DNA of 64,000 bases from the NCBI GenBank assembly GCA_040752835.1, contig JBFMGG010000007.1, positions 124,001 through 188,000 of the forward strand, written 5' to 3'. The notes under the pieces are model-generated. The model worked only from the letters and a program-made list of their open reading frames with translations. It was not told the origin of the DNA and did not search any database. This DNA comes from Campylobacterota bacterium (GTDB lineage: Bacteria; Campylobacterota; Campylobacteria; Campylobacterales; Sulfurimonadaceae). A program made the position numbers and the translations under genes. Positions 45,427 to 57,484 of the stretch are shown here, piece by piece; the stretch's first letter is position 1; each line of letters opens with the position of its first letter.

Positions 45427-45708
45427 ATGATAAAATCGTTCAAGTGCAAAGAGACGGAAAAGTTGTTCTGGCAAAAACCCAGCAAAAAGTTCCCTGCCAA
45501 TCTCGCGATGCGTGCCAAAATCAAACTCGACATGCTCGATGCCGCACAAGAAAAACAGGATTTGTGTATCCCCCCGGCCAATCATCTCGAAGAGTTGAAG
45601 GGGAGCCTGTCGGGATTCATGAGCATCCGCATCAACAACCAGTTTCGGGTCGTATTCCGCTTCGACGGCAAAGATGCGTACGATGTCCATATCACAGACT
45701 ACCACTAA
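45427..45708 (+). CDS. higB: HigB/RelE-family mRNA interferase toxin
   Basis: 93 residues. RelE-fold text with 'LKGSLSGFMSIRINNQFRVVFRF' and the final 'DVHITDYH', typical of HigB toxins that cut mRNA in the ribosome. Toxin-first order is diagnostic of HigBA. No Shine-Dalgarno precedes the ATG, which lies 6 nt from the -10 box, so the toxin is probably translated from a leaderless mRNA. higA follows after 10 nt. Confidence 0.9.
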   Translation: MIKSFKCKETEKLFWQKPSKKFPANLAMRAKIKLDMLDAAQEKQDLCIPPANHLEELKGSLSGFMSIRINNQFRVVFRFDGKDAYDVHITDYH

Positions 45709-45718
45709 AGGAAAAACG

Positions 45719-46015
45719 ATGAAAGAAATCCGACCTTCCACCCATCCGGGTATCATCCTCAAACTCGAATTCGCCGAACCGCTCGGCCTGACACAGGCAC
45801 GGATGGCGGATGATCTGGGAGTAGGGATCAAAACCCTGAGCGAGCTGTATAACCAAAAACGGGGAATCAGCGCGGTGATGGCGCTCAAGCTCTCCGAATA
45901 TTTCGGAACGACTCCGCAGTTTTGGATGACGCTGCAGGATAATTTTGATCTTTATCAAGCCTATGTGCAGGAAAAAGAGTCCATTCAAAAAATCAAAAAG
46001 CTTCAAGTAGCCTAA
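45719..46015 (+). CDS. higA: HigA antitoxin, XRE-family
   Basis: 98 residues from the ATG at 45719, with an AAAGGAAAA ribosome site; a longer frame overlaps higB and is rejected. HTH-XRE domain with 'STHPGIILKLEFAEPLGLT', 'MADDLGVGIKTLSELYNQKRG' and 'YFGTTPQFWMTLQDNFDLY', the HigA signature. It neutralises HigB and binds the palindrome in the shared promoter. Stronger translation signals than higB fit antitoxin excess. Confidence 0.92.
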   Translation: MKEIRPSTHPGIILKLEFAEPLGLTQARMADDLGVGIKTLSELYNQKRGISAVMALKLSEYFGTTPQFWMTLQDNFDLYQAYVQEKESIQKIKKLQVA

Positions 46016-49150
<3,135 letters not shown>

Positions 49151-49213
49151 TCGGCCCCCCTGAAATATTTGTGGAATGGTAGCGGATTTCGGAGCCATTC
49201 TCAACCGTTGCGG

Positions 49214-49219
49214 TATAAT
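49214..49219 (+). promoter_or_regulatory. -10 box of tlyA
   Basis: TATAAT in a GGTATAAT context, 25 nt before the tlyA ATG, with AAGGA between. No convincing -35. It reads away from the divergent oxidoreductase gene. Confidence 0.5.
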
Positions 49220-49244
49220 TTGCCGACAGATAAGGACAGAACGA

Positions 49245-49955
49245 ATGAGATTAGACAGTTGTTTGGTAGAACGGGGCCTCGTCGAGAGCCGAAACAAAGC
49301 GCAGCAGCTTATCAAGGAACACGCGGTGAGCGTGGACGGCAAAATCGTCGACAAAGTGTCGTTCGAAGTGGACGAGGGGATGGATGTGAGCATCAGCGAC
49401 ACGCATCTCTACGTCAGCCGCGCGGCGATCAAGCTCAAAGGGTTCCTCCCCTATACGGGGTGGGATCTCAGGGGGCTGAGGGCGCTGGATATCGGCTCTT
49501 CGACGGGAGGGTTTACACAGGTGCTTCTCGAAGAGGGGGTCGAGGGGGTGACGTGCGTCGACGTGGGACGCGATCAGCTCCATGCCTCCCTGCGGGGCGA
49601 TCCCCGGGTGCGGGTGCATGAGAATACCGACATCCGCCACTTCACCGCAGAAACACCTTTTGACATCGTTACCTGCGACGTCGCATTTATCGCGATCGAG
49701 CACATCATCGATGCGATCGACACGCTGGCGGGGCGTTACATCGTCGTCTTGTTCAAACCGCAGTTCGAGGTGGGGCGCGAGGCCAAACGGGACAAAAACG
49801 GGGTGGTCAAAGACGACAGGGCGATTGCAAAAGCGCAGATCCGTTTCGAGGACATGTGTACCCTCAAAGGATGGAAACTCATCGCCAAAGAGGTCGCCCA
49901 CATCAGCGGCAAAGAGGGAAATCAGGAGATATGCTATGGCTTTATCAAAGGTTGA
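49245..49955 (+). CDS. tlyA: TlyA-type 16S/23S rRNA 2'-O-methyltransferase
   Basis: 236 residues from the ATG at 49245. The S4 domain (about 1-60; 'RLDSCLVERGLVESRNKAQQLIKEHAVSVDGK' region) is followed by an FtsJ-like SAM fold: 'LDIGSSTGGFTQVLLE' and 'LFKPQFEVG'. TlyA methylates C1409 of 16S and C1920 of 23S rRNA and in C. jejuni affects capreomycin sensitivity and virulence traits. It overlaps ribF by 20 bp. Confidence 0.93.
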   Translation: MRLDSCLVERGLVESRNKAQQLIKEHAVSVDGKIVDKVSFEVDEGMDVSISDTHLYVSRAAIKLKGFLPYTGWDLRGLRALDIGSSTGGFTQVLLEEGVEGVTCVDVGRDQLHASLRGDPRVRVHENTDIRHFTAETPFDIVTCDVAFIAIEHIIDAIDTLAGRYIVVLFKPQFEVGREAKRDKNGVVKDDRAIAKAQIRFEDMCTLKGWKLIAKEVAHISGKEGNQEICYGFIKG

Positions 49956-50763
49956 TGCGATCGCCGTCGGCGGGTTTGACGGGATGCACGTCGGGCATCA
50001 GCACCTTTTCAACGAGCTGGGAGAAAACGGCGCGATCGTCGTGATCGAAACGGGATACGCCAACCTCACCCCCGCCTCCGAGCGGGAACGCTATACCCAT
50101 TATCCCATCGTTTATTATTCGCTGGAGGACATCCGTCATCTGGAGGGGCAAGCGTTCGTCGACATGCTCCGCGAACGGTTCCCGCGACTGCGCAAAATCG
50201 TCGTGGGGTACGATTTTCATTTCGGCAAAAACCGCCGCTATTCCCATGCTGATCTGGGGCAACTGTTCGGCGGCGAAGTCAAGGTGGTCGAGCAGGTCTG
50301 CATCGAAGGCGATTCGGTCCACTCCCATAAAATCCGCGCCAAGATCCAGATCGGGGATATCGAAGGGGCCAACCGCTTTTTGGGGCACAACTACCAGATC
50401 AAAGGGACGGTCGTGCGGGGGCAGGGGATCGGCAAAACCGACCTCGTCCCCACGATCAACCTCGAATGTCCCGGGTATCTTCTCCCCTACGAGGGGGTCT
50501 ACGCCGCGCTGACGCGGATCGACGACGAAGAACATTTCCATCCCAGCGTCGTTTTCGTCGGGCACCGTGTCACGACGGACGGCAGCTACGCGGTAGAGAG
50601 CCACATCCTGGGGGAAAAGATCTCCGAATGCTCTCGCGCGTCGGTCAGTTTTGTCAAATTTTTGCGCAAAAACCGAAAATTCGAGAACCTCGATGCGCTT
50701 AAAAAGGCGATCGATGATGATATTTTGGCCGCGCGGCGCGAACTGCTCCACCTCAGTTTATAG
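49936..50763 (+). CDS. ribF: Riboflavin kinase / FAD synthetase RibF
   Basis: 275 residues from the ATG at 49936 (AGGAGA site). The N-terminal adenylyltransferase domain has 'AVGGFDGMHVGHQHLF' and 'GYDFHFGKNR'; the C-terminal flavokinase has 'GQGIGKTDLVPTINLE' and 'SFVKFLRKNRKFENLDAL'. It makes FMN and FAD. It is about 30 residues shorter than E. coli RibF, as is usual in Campylobacterota. It overlaps tlyA by 20 bp and ends before the atpB promoter. Confidence 0.93.
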   Translation: MALSKVDAIAVGGFDGMHVGHQHLFNELGENGAIVVIETGYANLTPASERERYTHYPIVYYSLEDIRHLEGQAFVDMLRERFPRLRKIVVGYDFHFGKNRRYSHADLGQLFGGEVKVVEQVCIEGDSVHSHKIRAKIQIGDIEGANRFLGHNYQIKGTVVRGQGIGKTDLVPTINLECPGYLLPYEGVYAALTRIDDEEHFHPSVVFVGHRVTTDGSYAVESHILGEKISECSRASVSFVKFLRKNRKFENLDALKKAIDDDILAARRELLHLSL

Positions 50764-50783
50764 GAATTTAATTTCAAAAGCGG

Positions 50784-50789
50784 TAAAAT
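50784..50789 (+). promoter_or_regulatory. Probable -10 box of atpB
   Basis: TAAAAT lies 34 nt before the atpB ATG, within an AGCGG/CCGCT short inverted repeat; AAAGGAA is the ribosome site. No clear -35. Confidence 0.4.
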
Positions 50790-50823
50790 CCCGCTAATTT
50801 TCTACAGCAAAGGAACACTACGT

Positions 50824-51501
50824 ATGGGTGAGTTGTTTACCTTCTTCGGCCTTATCAGCCACGACCATAGCTTCATTTTCCTCACGCACATGCTGCTGAC
50901 CGCGGCGATTGTCCTCGTGATCGCGAAAATGGCGACATCGAATCTCCGTCTGGTACCATCAGGCGCTCAAAACGTTATGGAAGCTTATCTGAGCGGCGTT
51001 CTGGCCATGGGTGCCGACGTTATGGGTAAAGCGGAAGCTCGCCGTTACCTCCCTCTTGTTGCGACGATCGGTCTTTTTGTCGGTATCGCGAACATCATCG
51101 GGGTAATCCCGGGTTTTGAAGCGCCGAGTGCGTTTTTGGATTTCACCCTTGCTTTGGCATTGGTCGTATTCGTTTACTATAACTTCGAAGGGATCCGCCG
51201 CAACGGGCTGATCAGCTACTTCAAACATTTCATGGGTCCCGTATGGTGGCTGGCGTGGTTGATGTTCCCGATCGAGATCGTTTCGCACATCTCCCGCATC
51301 ATCTCACTCAGCTTCCGGTTGTTCGGTAACGTCAAAGGGGACGACATGTTCCTCATGGTTATCCTGATGCTGGCTCCGTGGCTCCTGCCGATGATCCCGT
51401 TCGCGTTGCTGACGTTCATGGCGTTCCTGCAAGCGTTCATTTTCATGATGCTCACCTACGTTTACCTCGGCGGTGCGGTTCTTCTTCACGACGAACACTA
51501 A
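50824..51501 (+). CDS. atpB: ATP synthase F0 subunit a
   Basis: 225 residues with five to six transmembrane helices. The essential Arg is in '[20 protein letters not shown]', followed by a helix ending '[22 protein letters not shown]'. It forms the proton half-channels next to the c-ring. The gene stands apart from the other atp genes, as is normal in Campylobacterota. The following small gene starts 9 nt after its stop. Confidence 0.95.
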   Translation: MGELFTFFGLISHDHSFIFLTHMLLTAAIVLVIAKMATSNLRLVPSGAQNVMEAYLSGVLAMGADVMGKAEARRYLPLVATIGLFVGIANIIGVIPGFEAPSAFLDFTLALALVVFVYYNFEGIRRNGLISYFKHFMGPVWWLAWLMFPIEIVSHISRIISLSFRLFGNVKGDDMFLMVILMLAPWLLPMIPFALLTFMAFLQAFIFMMLTYVYLGGAVLLHDEH

Positions 51502-51510
51502 GAACCCTCC

Positions 51511-51801
51511 ATGAAGCGAAGTACGTTTGACGCACTGTTGAGCTTCCTGGGCGGCGTCTCCTGGGCATTCGTCATTGTGGGTGTCTGGGTGACGTTCCAG
51601 TCTTTCGTTTTCCTCGGGGTGGTTCCCGCCCTGATGTTCTCCTTTATTTTCCTTTTTCTGGCCCTGTTCTTGATCCTGATCCTCGAAGTGATGGGGATGC
51701 AGCGTGACCGCCATGACGCGGTACTCAAGCAGACGGCATTGCTCGAAGAGATCCGTGAGCGCCTACGATCGAAGGAATCCGAATCCGCAGAGGAAGAGTG
51801 A
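51511..51801 (+). CDS. Small two-helix membrane protein
   Basis: 96 residues. Two transmembrane helices (about 9-31 and 36-59: 'VVPALMFSFIFLFLALFLIL') and a charged C-terminal helix ('DAVLKQTALLEEIRERL'). It follows atpB by 9 nt and overlaps the thiE-like gene by 4 bp. Function unknown; neither an ATPase subunit nor a transporter family is recognised. Confidence 0.75.
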   Translation: MKRSTFDALLSFLGGVSWAFVIVGVWVTFQSFVFLGVVPALMFSFIFLFLALFLILILEVMGMQRDRHDAVLKQTALLEEIRERLRSKESESAEEE

Positions 51802-52352
51802 AACAGTACCTGATCACCGATCCTTCGGCGTACGGAGCTCTCCCCGACGCTCTCCGACGCTCCCTTGAAACCGCATTTTCCAAGAAACTCCCCGATTTTG
51901 CCCTTTTTCGAGACAAACAGACATCTCATTACCGCGATCTTGCCCAAACCTTTGTAGCGGTATCTCGAAGCTATGGAATCGCACATGTTTTGCTGCACGG
52001 CGATTACGCTTTGGCGTATGAGCTGAAAGCCGACGGGGTGCATCTGACGTCATCGCAGTTCGATGCGATCGGCGAGGCCAAAAAAAAGGGGCTCTACGTC
52101 ATCATCAGCACCCACACCCACGCCGAAGCGCTTAATGCGCAAAACCTCGGTGCCGACGCGATCACTTACAGTCCGATTTTCCCCTCTCCTGGGAAGGGGG
52201 AACCCAAGGGTTTAGAGGATTTAAAAGAAATAGTGGATAAAATAGAGATACCTATTTTCGCGCTCGGCGGGATCACCTCAGAAGAGCAGATACATGCCGT
52301 TGCCGCCACGGGCGCATACGGATTTGCATCGATTAGATATTTTGTTCCATAA
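51798..52352 (+). CDS. Thiamine-phosphate synthase family (ThiE/TenI-like)
   Basis: 184 residues from a GTG overlapping the previous stop. Barrel motifs include '[12 protein letters not shown]' (Arg/Lys for pyrophosphate), '[21 protein letters not shown]', '[17 protein letters not shown]' and '[16 protein letters not shown]'. It resembles ThiE but is about 25 residues short, so a TenI-type or reduced ThiE is possible. It would couple the pyrimidine and thiazole halves of thiamine. Next is gatB, 11 nt on. Confidence 0.82.
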   Translation: MKQYLITDPSAYGALPDALRRSLETAFSKKLPDFALFRDKQTSHYRDLAQTFVAVSRSYGIAHVLLHGDYALAYELKADGVHLTSSQFDAIGEAKKKGLYVIISTHTHAEALNAQNLGADAITYSPIFPSPGKGEPKGLEDLKEIVDKIEIPIFALGGITSEEQIHAVAATGAYGFASIRYFVP

Positions 52353-52363
52353 GGATTTTTTGT

Positions 52364-53794
52364 ATGTTTGAAACCATTATCGGTTTGGAAGTCCACGTCC
52401 AGCTCAACACCCAGTCCAAACTCTTCTGCTCCTGCCCCACCAGCTTCAACCACGAACAAAACACCAATACCTGCCCCACCTGTCTGGCACTCCCCGGAGC
52501 GCTGCCGGTGCTGAACAAAGAGGCGCTGAAAAAAGCGGGGATGTTCGGAACCGCCGTCGATGCGACGATCAACCGCACGAGCTTCTTCGACCGCAAGAGC
52601 TATTTCTATCCCGACAGCCCCAGCGCGTACCAGATCACGCAGCTTTACACACCGATCGTCGAACACGGCCGTCTCGTGATCGATTTCGAAGACGGCAGTT
52701 CCAAAACGATCCGGATCAACCGCGCCCACATCGAAGCCGATGCGGGGAAAAACATCCATGAGGGTTCCATCTCCAAGGTCGATCTGAACCGCGCGGGGAC
52801 CCCGTTGCTCGAGATCGTCTCGGAGCCTGACATGCGCTCGGCCGAAGAGGCGATTTTGTACCTCAAAAAGCTCCACTCCATTGTCCGCTACATCGATATC
52901 AGTGATGCGAACATGCAGGAAGGGTCGTTCCGCGTCGACGTCAACGTCTCGATCCGCCCCAAAGGGGACGAAAAACTTTACACCCGCGTCGAGATCAAGA
53001 ACATCAACAGCTTCCGCTTCATCCAGCGCGCGATCGAGATCGAGGTGGCCCGCCAGATCGAGGCGTGGGAAGACGGCACCTACGAAGAGGAGATCGTCCA
53101 GGAGACGCGCCTTTTCGATCAGGTGAAGCAGGAGACGCGATCAATGCGCGGCAAGGAAGAAGCGGCCGATTACCGCTATTTCCCCGAACCCGACCTTCTC
53201 AAGGTCGTTGTTGACGATACGATGTACGCGCAGATTCGCGACATTCCCGAACTGCCGGATGCGAAAAAAGAGCGTTTCGTGAGCGCATTCGGTCTTCGCG
53301 AATACGATGCCGCGGTCATCACGGCGGATCTTGAAACCGCCCATTATTTCGAAGCGATGCTGGAGCAGGGGATCACGGCAAAAAATGCCGTCACGTGGCT
53401 TACCGTAGAACTTCCGGGGCGCTTGAGCGGCGGTATGACCCCGTCGACTTCACCGATCAGCGCCGTGACGCTGGGAACCCTCGTCAAACGGATCGAGGAG
53501 AGCGTCATCAGCGGCAAGGCGGCCAAAGAGATTCTTGACTATTTGTTTGAAAACAAGGGCGGCGACGTCGACGCGGCGATCGAAAAACTGGGGCTCAAGC
53601 AGGTCAGCGACACGGGCGCCCTCGAAGCCCTCATCGACGAGATCCTCAGTGCCAACGCCGACAAGGTCGCCGAGTATAAGTCGGGGAAAGACAAACTGTT
53701 CGGATTTTTCGTCGGGCAGGCGATGAAAGCTTCCAAAGGTTCGGCCAACCCGCAGACTCTCAACGAAATCCTCCAAGCCAAACTGGCACAGTAG
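52364..53794 (+). CDS. gatB: Aspartyl/glutamyl-tRNA(Asn/Gln) amidotransferase subunit B
   Basis: 476 residues. '[21 protein letters not shown]' with the Zn Cys pairs 'CSCPTSFN ... [17 protein letters not shown]', then '[10 protein letters not shown]' and '[19 protein letters not shown]', and a C-terminal YqeY-like domain. It is the kinase/amidotransferase subunit working with GatA (at 23751) and GatC. Confidence 0.96.
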   Translation: MFETIIGLEVHVQLNTQSKLFCSCPTSFNHEQNTNTCPTCLALPGALPVLNKEALKKAGMFGTAVDATINRTSFFDRKSYFYPDSPSAYQITQLYTPIVEHGRLVIDFEDGSSKTIRINRAHIEADAGKNIHEGSISKVDLNRAGTPLLEIVSEPDMRSAEEAILYLKKLHSIVRYIDISDANMQEGSFRVDVNVSIRPKGDEKLYTRVEIKNINSFRFIQRAIEIEVARQIEAWEDGTYEEEIVQETRLFDQVKQETRSMRGKEEAADYRYFPEPDLLKVVVDDTMYAQIRDIPELPDAKKERFVSAFGLREYDAAVITADLETAHYFEAMLEQGITAKNAVTWLTVELPGRLSGGMTPSTSPISAVTLGTLVKRIEESVISGKAAKEILDYLFENKGGDVDAAIEKLGLKQVSDTGALEALIDEILSANADKVAEYKSGKDKLFGFFVGQAMKASKGSANPQTLNEILQAKLAQ

Positions 53795-53807
53795 CGGGCT
53801 TCAGCCG

Positions 53808-55367
53808 ATGATAGGCCGGGCGCTGGTCGGGATCGCGTTTTATCTTCACGGCTCGATCCGTTACCGCCGCGCCAAAAAGTTTTTTTACAACCTTCTCGAA
53901 AACCCCGCCTACCCCTACAAAAAGTTTTTCGATTACCTGATGATCGGGCTGATCGGGATCAGCGTCTATATCCTCATCCGCCATGTCAAACACGACGTCA
54001 GCCCGCAGATGCTTTTTTTCAACAATTACGTCATTTCGATCATTTTTCTGTGCGAATACCTTCTTCGGATGTGGGTCTACAGCGACGGTTCGAAAGTGAT
54101 CATGGAACGTTACGAGCACGATCTTTTTTTGCAGCGCCCGTTTCGCTGGGTCGAGGCGGTCCGGGCAATCGCGGCGAAAAAAGCCGAATACGTCGTTTCC
54201 CCCTCCGCGCTGATCGATCTGCTTGCGATCATGCCGTTTTTCCACGAGTTGCGGATGTTGCGGATTTTTATCCTGTTTCGGGTGTTCAAACTGTTCCGCT
54301 ATACGAAGAGCCTGACCCAGTTCGTATCGATCCTCTCCTCCAAAAAATTTGAAATTTTCACCCTGAGTCTGTTCGCAACGGTCATCATCGTCGTATCGTC
54401 CGTCCTGATTTACGTGATGGAAGCGAACAATCCCGATTCGCCGATCAATACCCTTTTTGATGCCATCTACTGGTCGGTCGTTACCATTTTCACCGTCGGT
54501 TACGGCGATATGGTTCCCGTAACCGACGAGGGGCGTACGGTCGCGATGGCGATCATCGTCGCGGGTATCGCGGTGATCTCGTTTGCGACATCGATCGTCG
54601 TTTCGGCGTTTACCGAAAAACTCGATGTAATCAAAGAGGAAAAACTGATCGAGGACGTCTCGAAAATCGGCCGTTTCTATCTGATCTGCGGCTATACACC
54701 CCTGGCCGTTCAGATTGCGCGCAATTTTATGAAAAAAGGCTCAAAGGTTCTCATCCTCGACAGCGATCCGGATAAAATCGCCACCGCGCTGAAAGAGGGA
54801 TTTCTCGCCCTGGCCTACGACCCCGCAAGTCTGCACTCCTACCGAATGCTGCGAGTCGATTTCGACCGCCAGGTGATCGCGGCCATTTTATTGCATCCCA
54901 GCGACGTCCTCAACGTCTACACGGCACTGACGATACGAGAGCTTTCGCTCAGCGTAGCGCTTCTGTCGATCCTCGTACAGCGCGAAAACCGCCGGAAGCT
55001 CGCCCTTGCCGGGATCAACGAGATCGTCTATACGCAAGAGCTGATCGGTCTGGTGAGCAAGGAGATGAGCGGAAGCCCCGTCGCGTTCGAAGTGATTCAT
55101 GCGCTGCGGACCGAAAACAACGGGGTCGTGATCGAAGAGATCGCCCTGGATTGGGTCGGCGCAGAGCGTTTTTTCGAAACGTCGCGGCAGAAACTGTTCC
55201 ATACGCGCCTGATCGTGCTGGGCGTTTATGCGGCGGCGGAAAAACACTTCGTTTTCAACCCGTCGATCGATACTCCGATCCGTCGCGGGGACGTTGCAAT
55301 CGTCATCGGAAGCCGGATGCTGATCGACGAATTCAAAACGGCACTCTACCAGAAGGGGAACCGATGA
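53808..55367 (+). CDS. Voltage-gated-type K+ channel with RCK (TrkA-N/C) domain
   Basis: 519 residues. Six transmembrane helices; S4 carries regularly spaced basic residues (R149, R152, R158, K161, R164). The selectivity filter TVGYGD is at 229-234. A TrkA-N domain (about 288-400) has a degenerate nucleotide loop (LICGYTPLA), as in Ca-gated MthK, followed by a TrkA-C domain (about 430-515). It is an inner-membrane K+ channel. The gene overlaps a second RCK gene by an ATGA. Confidence 0.9.
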   Translation: MIGRALVGIAFYLHGSIRYRRAKKFFYNLLENPAYPYKKFFDYLMIGLIGISVYILIRHVKHDVSPQMLFFNNYVISIIFLCEYLLRMWVYSDGSKVIMERYEHDLFLQRPFRWVEAVRAIAAKKAEYVVSPSALIDLLAIMPFFHELRMLRIFILFRVFKLFRYTKSLTQFVSILSSKKFEIFTLSLFATVIIVVSSVLIYVMEANNPDSPINTLFDAIYWSVVTIFTVGYGDMVPVTDEGRTVAMAIIVAGIAVISFATSIVVSAFTEKLDVIKEEKLIEDVSKIGRFYLICGYTPLAVQIARNFMKKGSKVLILDSDPDKIATALKEGFLALAYDPASLHSYRMLRVDFDRQVIAAILLHPSDVLNVYTALTIRELSLSVALLSILVQRENRRKLALAGINEIVYTQELIGLVSKEMSGSPVAFEVIHALRTENNGVVIEEIALDWVGAERFFETSRQKLFHTRLIVLGVYAAAEKHFVFNPSIDTPIRRGDVAIVIGSRMLIDEFKTALYQKGNR

Positions 55368-56065
55368 GAAAACAAGGTGCGATCGTTTTCGGATTCAACG
55401 AATACGCCAAAGAGATCGCGATGCAGATCGCTCCCGATTACCCTTCGTTCGCCGTCTATGTCATGAACGAAACCGAAAAAGCCTCTGCCGAAGCCAGGGG
55501 GTTTGAAACCGAAATCTTCGATTTAAGCGAGGATTGGCGGAGCATCGAAGAGCGTTTTGCTCCCGGAAGCCTGATCGTGTTCTGCGCACTGGACAACGAT
55601 GCCGAAAACGTCTTTCTGACCATTTCGCTCCGGTCCGTTTTCGAAGAATTGACCATCATCGCGCTGGCGCAGGACAACGAAAGCGCCGCCAAACTCAAAA
55701 GTGCGGGAGCGAACAAAGTCCTCGCTACCCAGCAGATAACCGCCGGGATCATTGACGAAATGCTGGAAAAACCGACGGTGCGCGAAGTGCTGCACGACAT
55801 CCTTTACGAAAACAGCGCGCTCAAGATCGTTCAGCTGGCGGTGCCCGAAGGATCGTTCCTGGTCGGGAAGCATCTTTACGACATCGACTGGGCGGGAGAA
55901 TACGACGTGCTGGTGCTGGCGATTGTCGATCGGGAGCTTTCCGCGACGTTCAGTTTCACCTCCAAAGGGCACAATCATCACATCGATCCGCACGACCTCT
56001 TGATTGTCGCCGGATATGAAGATAAAATTGCGGCATTGAGCGACGCGATGGGAGAGAAGAGATGA
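55364..56065 (+). CDS. Stand-alone RCK (TrkA-N/TrkA-C) protein
   Basis: 233 residues. TrkA-N domain with loop 'IVFGFNEYAKEIA' (glycines mostly lost), 'LKSAGANKVLATQQITAGIID', and TrkA-C about 150-225 ('IVQLAVPEGSFLVGKHLY'). No membrane helix. It overlaps the K+ channel gene by 4 bp and gpsA by 4 bp. It probably joins the channel's cytoplasmic gating ring in trans, as the second RCK of BK-type channels does in cis. Confidence 0.88.
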   Translation: MRKQGAIVFGFNEYAKEIAMQIAPDYPSFAVYVMNETEKASAEARGFETEIFDLSEDWRSIEERFAPGSLIVFCALDNDAENVFLTISLRSVFEELTIIALAQDNESAAKLKSAGANKVLATQQITAGIIDEMLEKPTVREVLHDILYENSALKIVQLAVPEGSFLVGKHLYDIDWAGEYDVLVLAIVDRELSATFSFTSKGHNHHIDPHDLLIVAGYEDKIAALSDAMGEKR

Positions 56066-56952
56066 CGAACGTGGGGGTGATCGGAGCAGGGAAATGGGGG
56101 GAAGCCCTCAGTTTTGCGATGAGCGAAAAAAACGACGTGATCATCACGTCGCGCACTCCCCGCGAAATGAGTAATTTCCGTCCTCTATCCGAAGTACTCG
56201 AATGCCCCTACCTGATCATTACCGTCCCGGCGCAGCAGGTGGCGCAGTGGTTGCGGGAACATTTTGTTTATTCGGGACAAAAAGTCCTCGTTGCGGCCAA
56301 AGGGATCGAAGCCTCCAGCGGACGTTTTCTCAACGAAATTTATGCCGAATACGTCCCCCAGGAGAATCTGGCGTTTCTCTCAGGCCCCTCGTTTGCCTCG
56401 GAAGTGTTGCGTAAGCTGCCCACCGCACTGGTGGTCAATTCGAGCTCGTCGCAGACGGCGGACGAATTCGCCTCCCTTTTTCCGGGGTTTATCCGCACCT
56501 ACACCAGCGATGACGTGATCGGCGCCGAAGTCGCCGGTGCGTACAAAAACGTGATCGCGATAGCGGCGGGAATCTGCGAAGGGCTCGGGCTGGGACACAA
56601 TGCCGCGGCGAGCCTGATCGCGCGCGGACTGGTCGAGATGGAACGGTTCGGGCGTGCCTACGGCGCCCGGGAAGAGAGTTTCCTCGGACTTAGCGGGGCG
56701 GGAGATCTGTTTCTCACCGCCAGTTCATCGATGTCGCGTAATTACCGAGTCGGTCTGGGATTGGCCGAGGGGAAAAGCAAGGAGGCGGTCTGCGCCGCGA
56801 TCGGAGAGGTCAGCGAAGGGATCGGTACGGCCTACGCATTGCACGAAATCGCCCGCGCACGGGGTATTTACCTCCCCATTGCGGGTGAAGTATACGCGAT
56901 ATTGGAAGGAAAATCGCCCCGCCAGAGTTTGAAAGATTTGATAGAGAGGTAG
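56062..56952 (+). CDS. gpsA: Glycerol-3-phosphate dehydrogenase [NAD(P)+]
   Basis: 296 residues. 'VGVIGAGKWGEALSFAM' is the NAD loop; 'FLSGPSFASEVLRKLPTALVV' and 'AYKNVIAIAAGICEGLGLGHNA' carry the catalytic Lys/Asn region. It reduces dihydroxyacetone phosphate to sn-glycerol 3-phosphate for phospholipid synthesis. It overlaps the RCK gene by 4 bp. Confidence 0.95.
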   Translation: MTNVGVIGAGKWGEALSFAMSEKNDVIITSRTPREMSNFRPLSEVLECPYLIITVPAQQVAQWLREHFVYSGQKVLVAAKGIEASSGRFLNEIYAEYVPQENLAFLSGPSFASEVLRKLPTALVVNSSSSQTADEFASLFPGFIRTYTSDDVIGAEVAGAYKNVIAIAAGICEGLGLGHNAAASLIARGLVEMERFGRAYGAREESFLGLSGAGDLFLTASSSMSRNYRVGLGLAEGKSKEAVCAAIGEVSEGIGTAYALHEIARARGIYLPIAGEVYAILEGKSPRQSLKDLIER

Positions 56953-56958
56953 TAGAAT

Positions 56959-57249
56959 ATGTTGGTACACATCGTAATGTTTCAGTTTAAAGAAGAGAAC
57001 AAAGAGGCCAATATGGCCCGGGTCAAAACGATGCTCGAAGCACTCCCCGCGAAAATCGCAACCCTTAAAAGCATGGAGGTGGGGATCGACATCAGTCGCA
57101 GCGAGCGTTCGTTTGACATGGTACTGGTGTCGACGTTTGAGGATCAGGCGGGATTGGACGCGTACGCTCCCCATCCGGCCCATCAGGAAGTAGTCGGGGT
57201 AATCAAAGAAGTGACCCTTCTCTCCAAAGTGGTCGATTACGAAAAATAG
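56959..57249 (+). CDS. Stress-responsive alpha/beta barrel (Dabb) domain protein
   Basis: 96 residues. 'MLVHIVMFQFKEENKEANMARV', 'RSFDMVLVSTFEDQAGLDAYAPHPAHQEV' region is the Dabb signature. These dimeric ferredoxin-like proteins have varied or unknown roles. It follows gpsA by 6 nt with AGAGAGG ahead of the start. Confidence 0.88.
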   Translation: MLVHIVMFQFKEENKEANMARVKTMLEALPAKIATLKSMEVGIDISRSERSFDMVLVSTFEDQAGLDAYAPHPAHQEVVGVIKEVTLLSKVVDYEK

Positions 57250-57261
57250 GGGGATGAGGGG

Positions 57262-57459
57262 ATGGGATGGACATGCCAGCATGACGCCAAAGGGTTTTGC
57301 AAACTGCTGAACGTCCCCTGCGAACCCGGTATCAAAGGGTGCACGCTCAACAAGGGTGCCGAAGTCGTCTTTACGACCGGCAGTTACGAGCAGGACCGGC
57401 AAAAAGCCGAAAAACGCCCGGAAGAGATCGATTTTTCCGAACTCGCGCGACGCCATTAA
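57262..57459 (+). CDS. Small four-Cys protein, possible metal binder
   Basis: 65 residues with a GAGGGG site. Four Cys at residues 5, 13, 20 and 27 in the first half ('CQHDAKGFCKLLNVPCEPGIKGC') could bind zinc or an Fe-S cluster. The second half is charged and helical. No signal peptide. It sits 12 nt after the Dabb gene in the same transcript. No family is recognised. Confidence 0.7.
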   Translation: MGWTCQHDAKGFCKLLNVPCEPGIKGCTLNKGAEVVFTTGSYEQDRQKAEKRPEEIDFSELARRH

Positions 57460-57484
57460 GCGTAATTTATAGTCAAGGATATTT

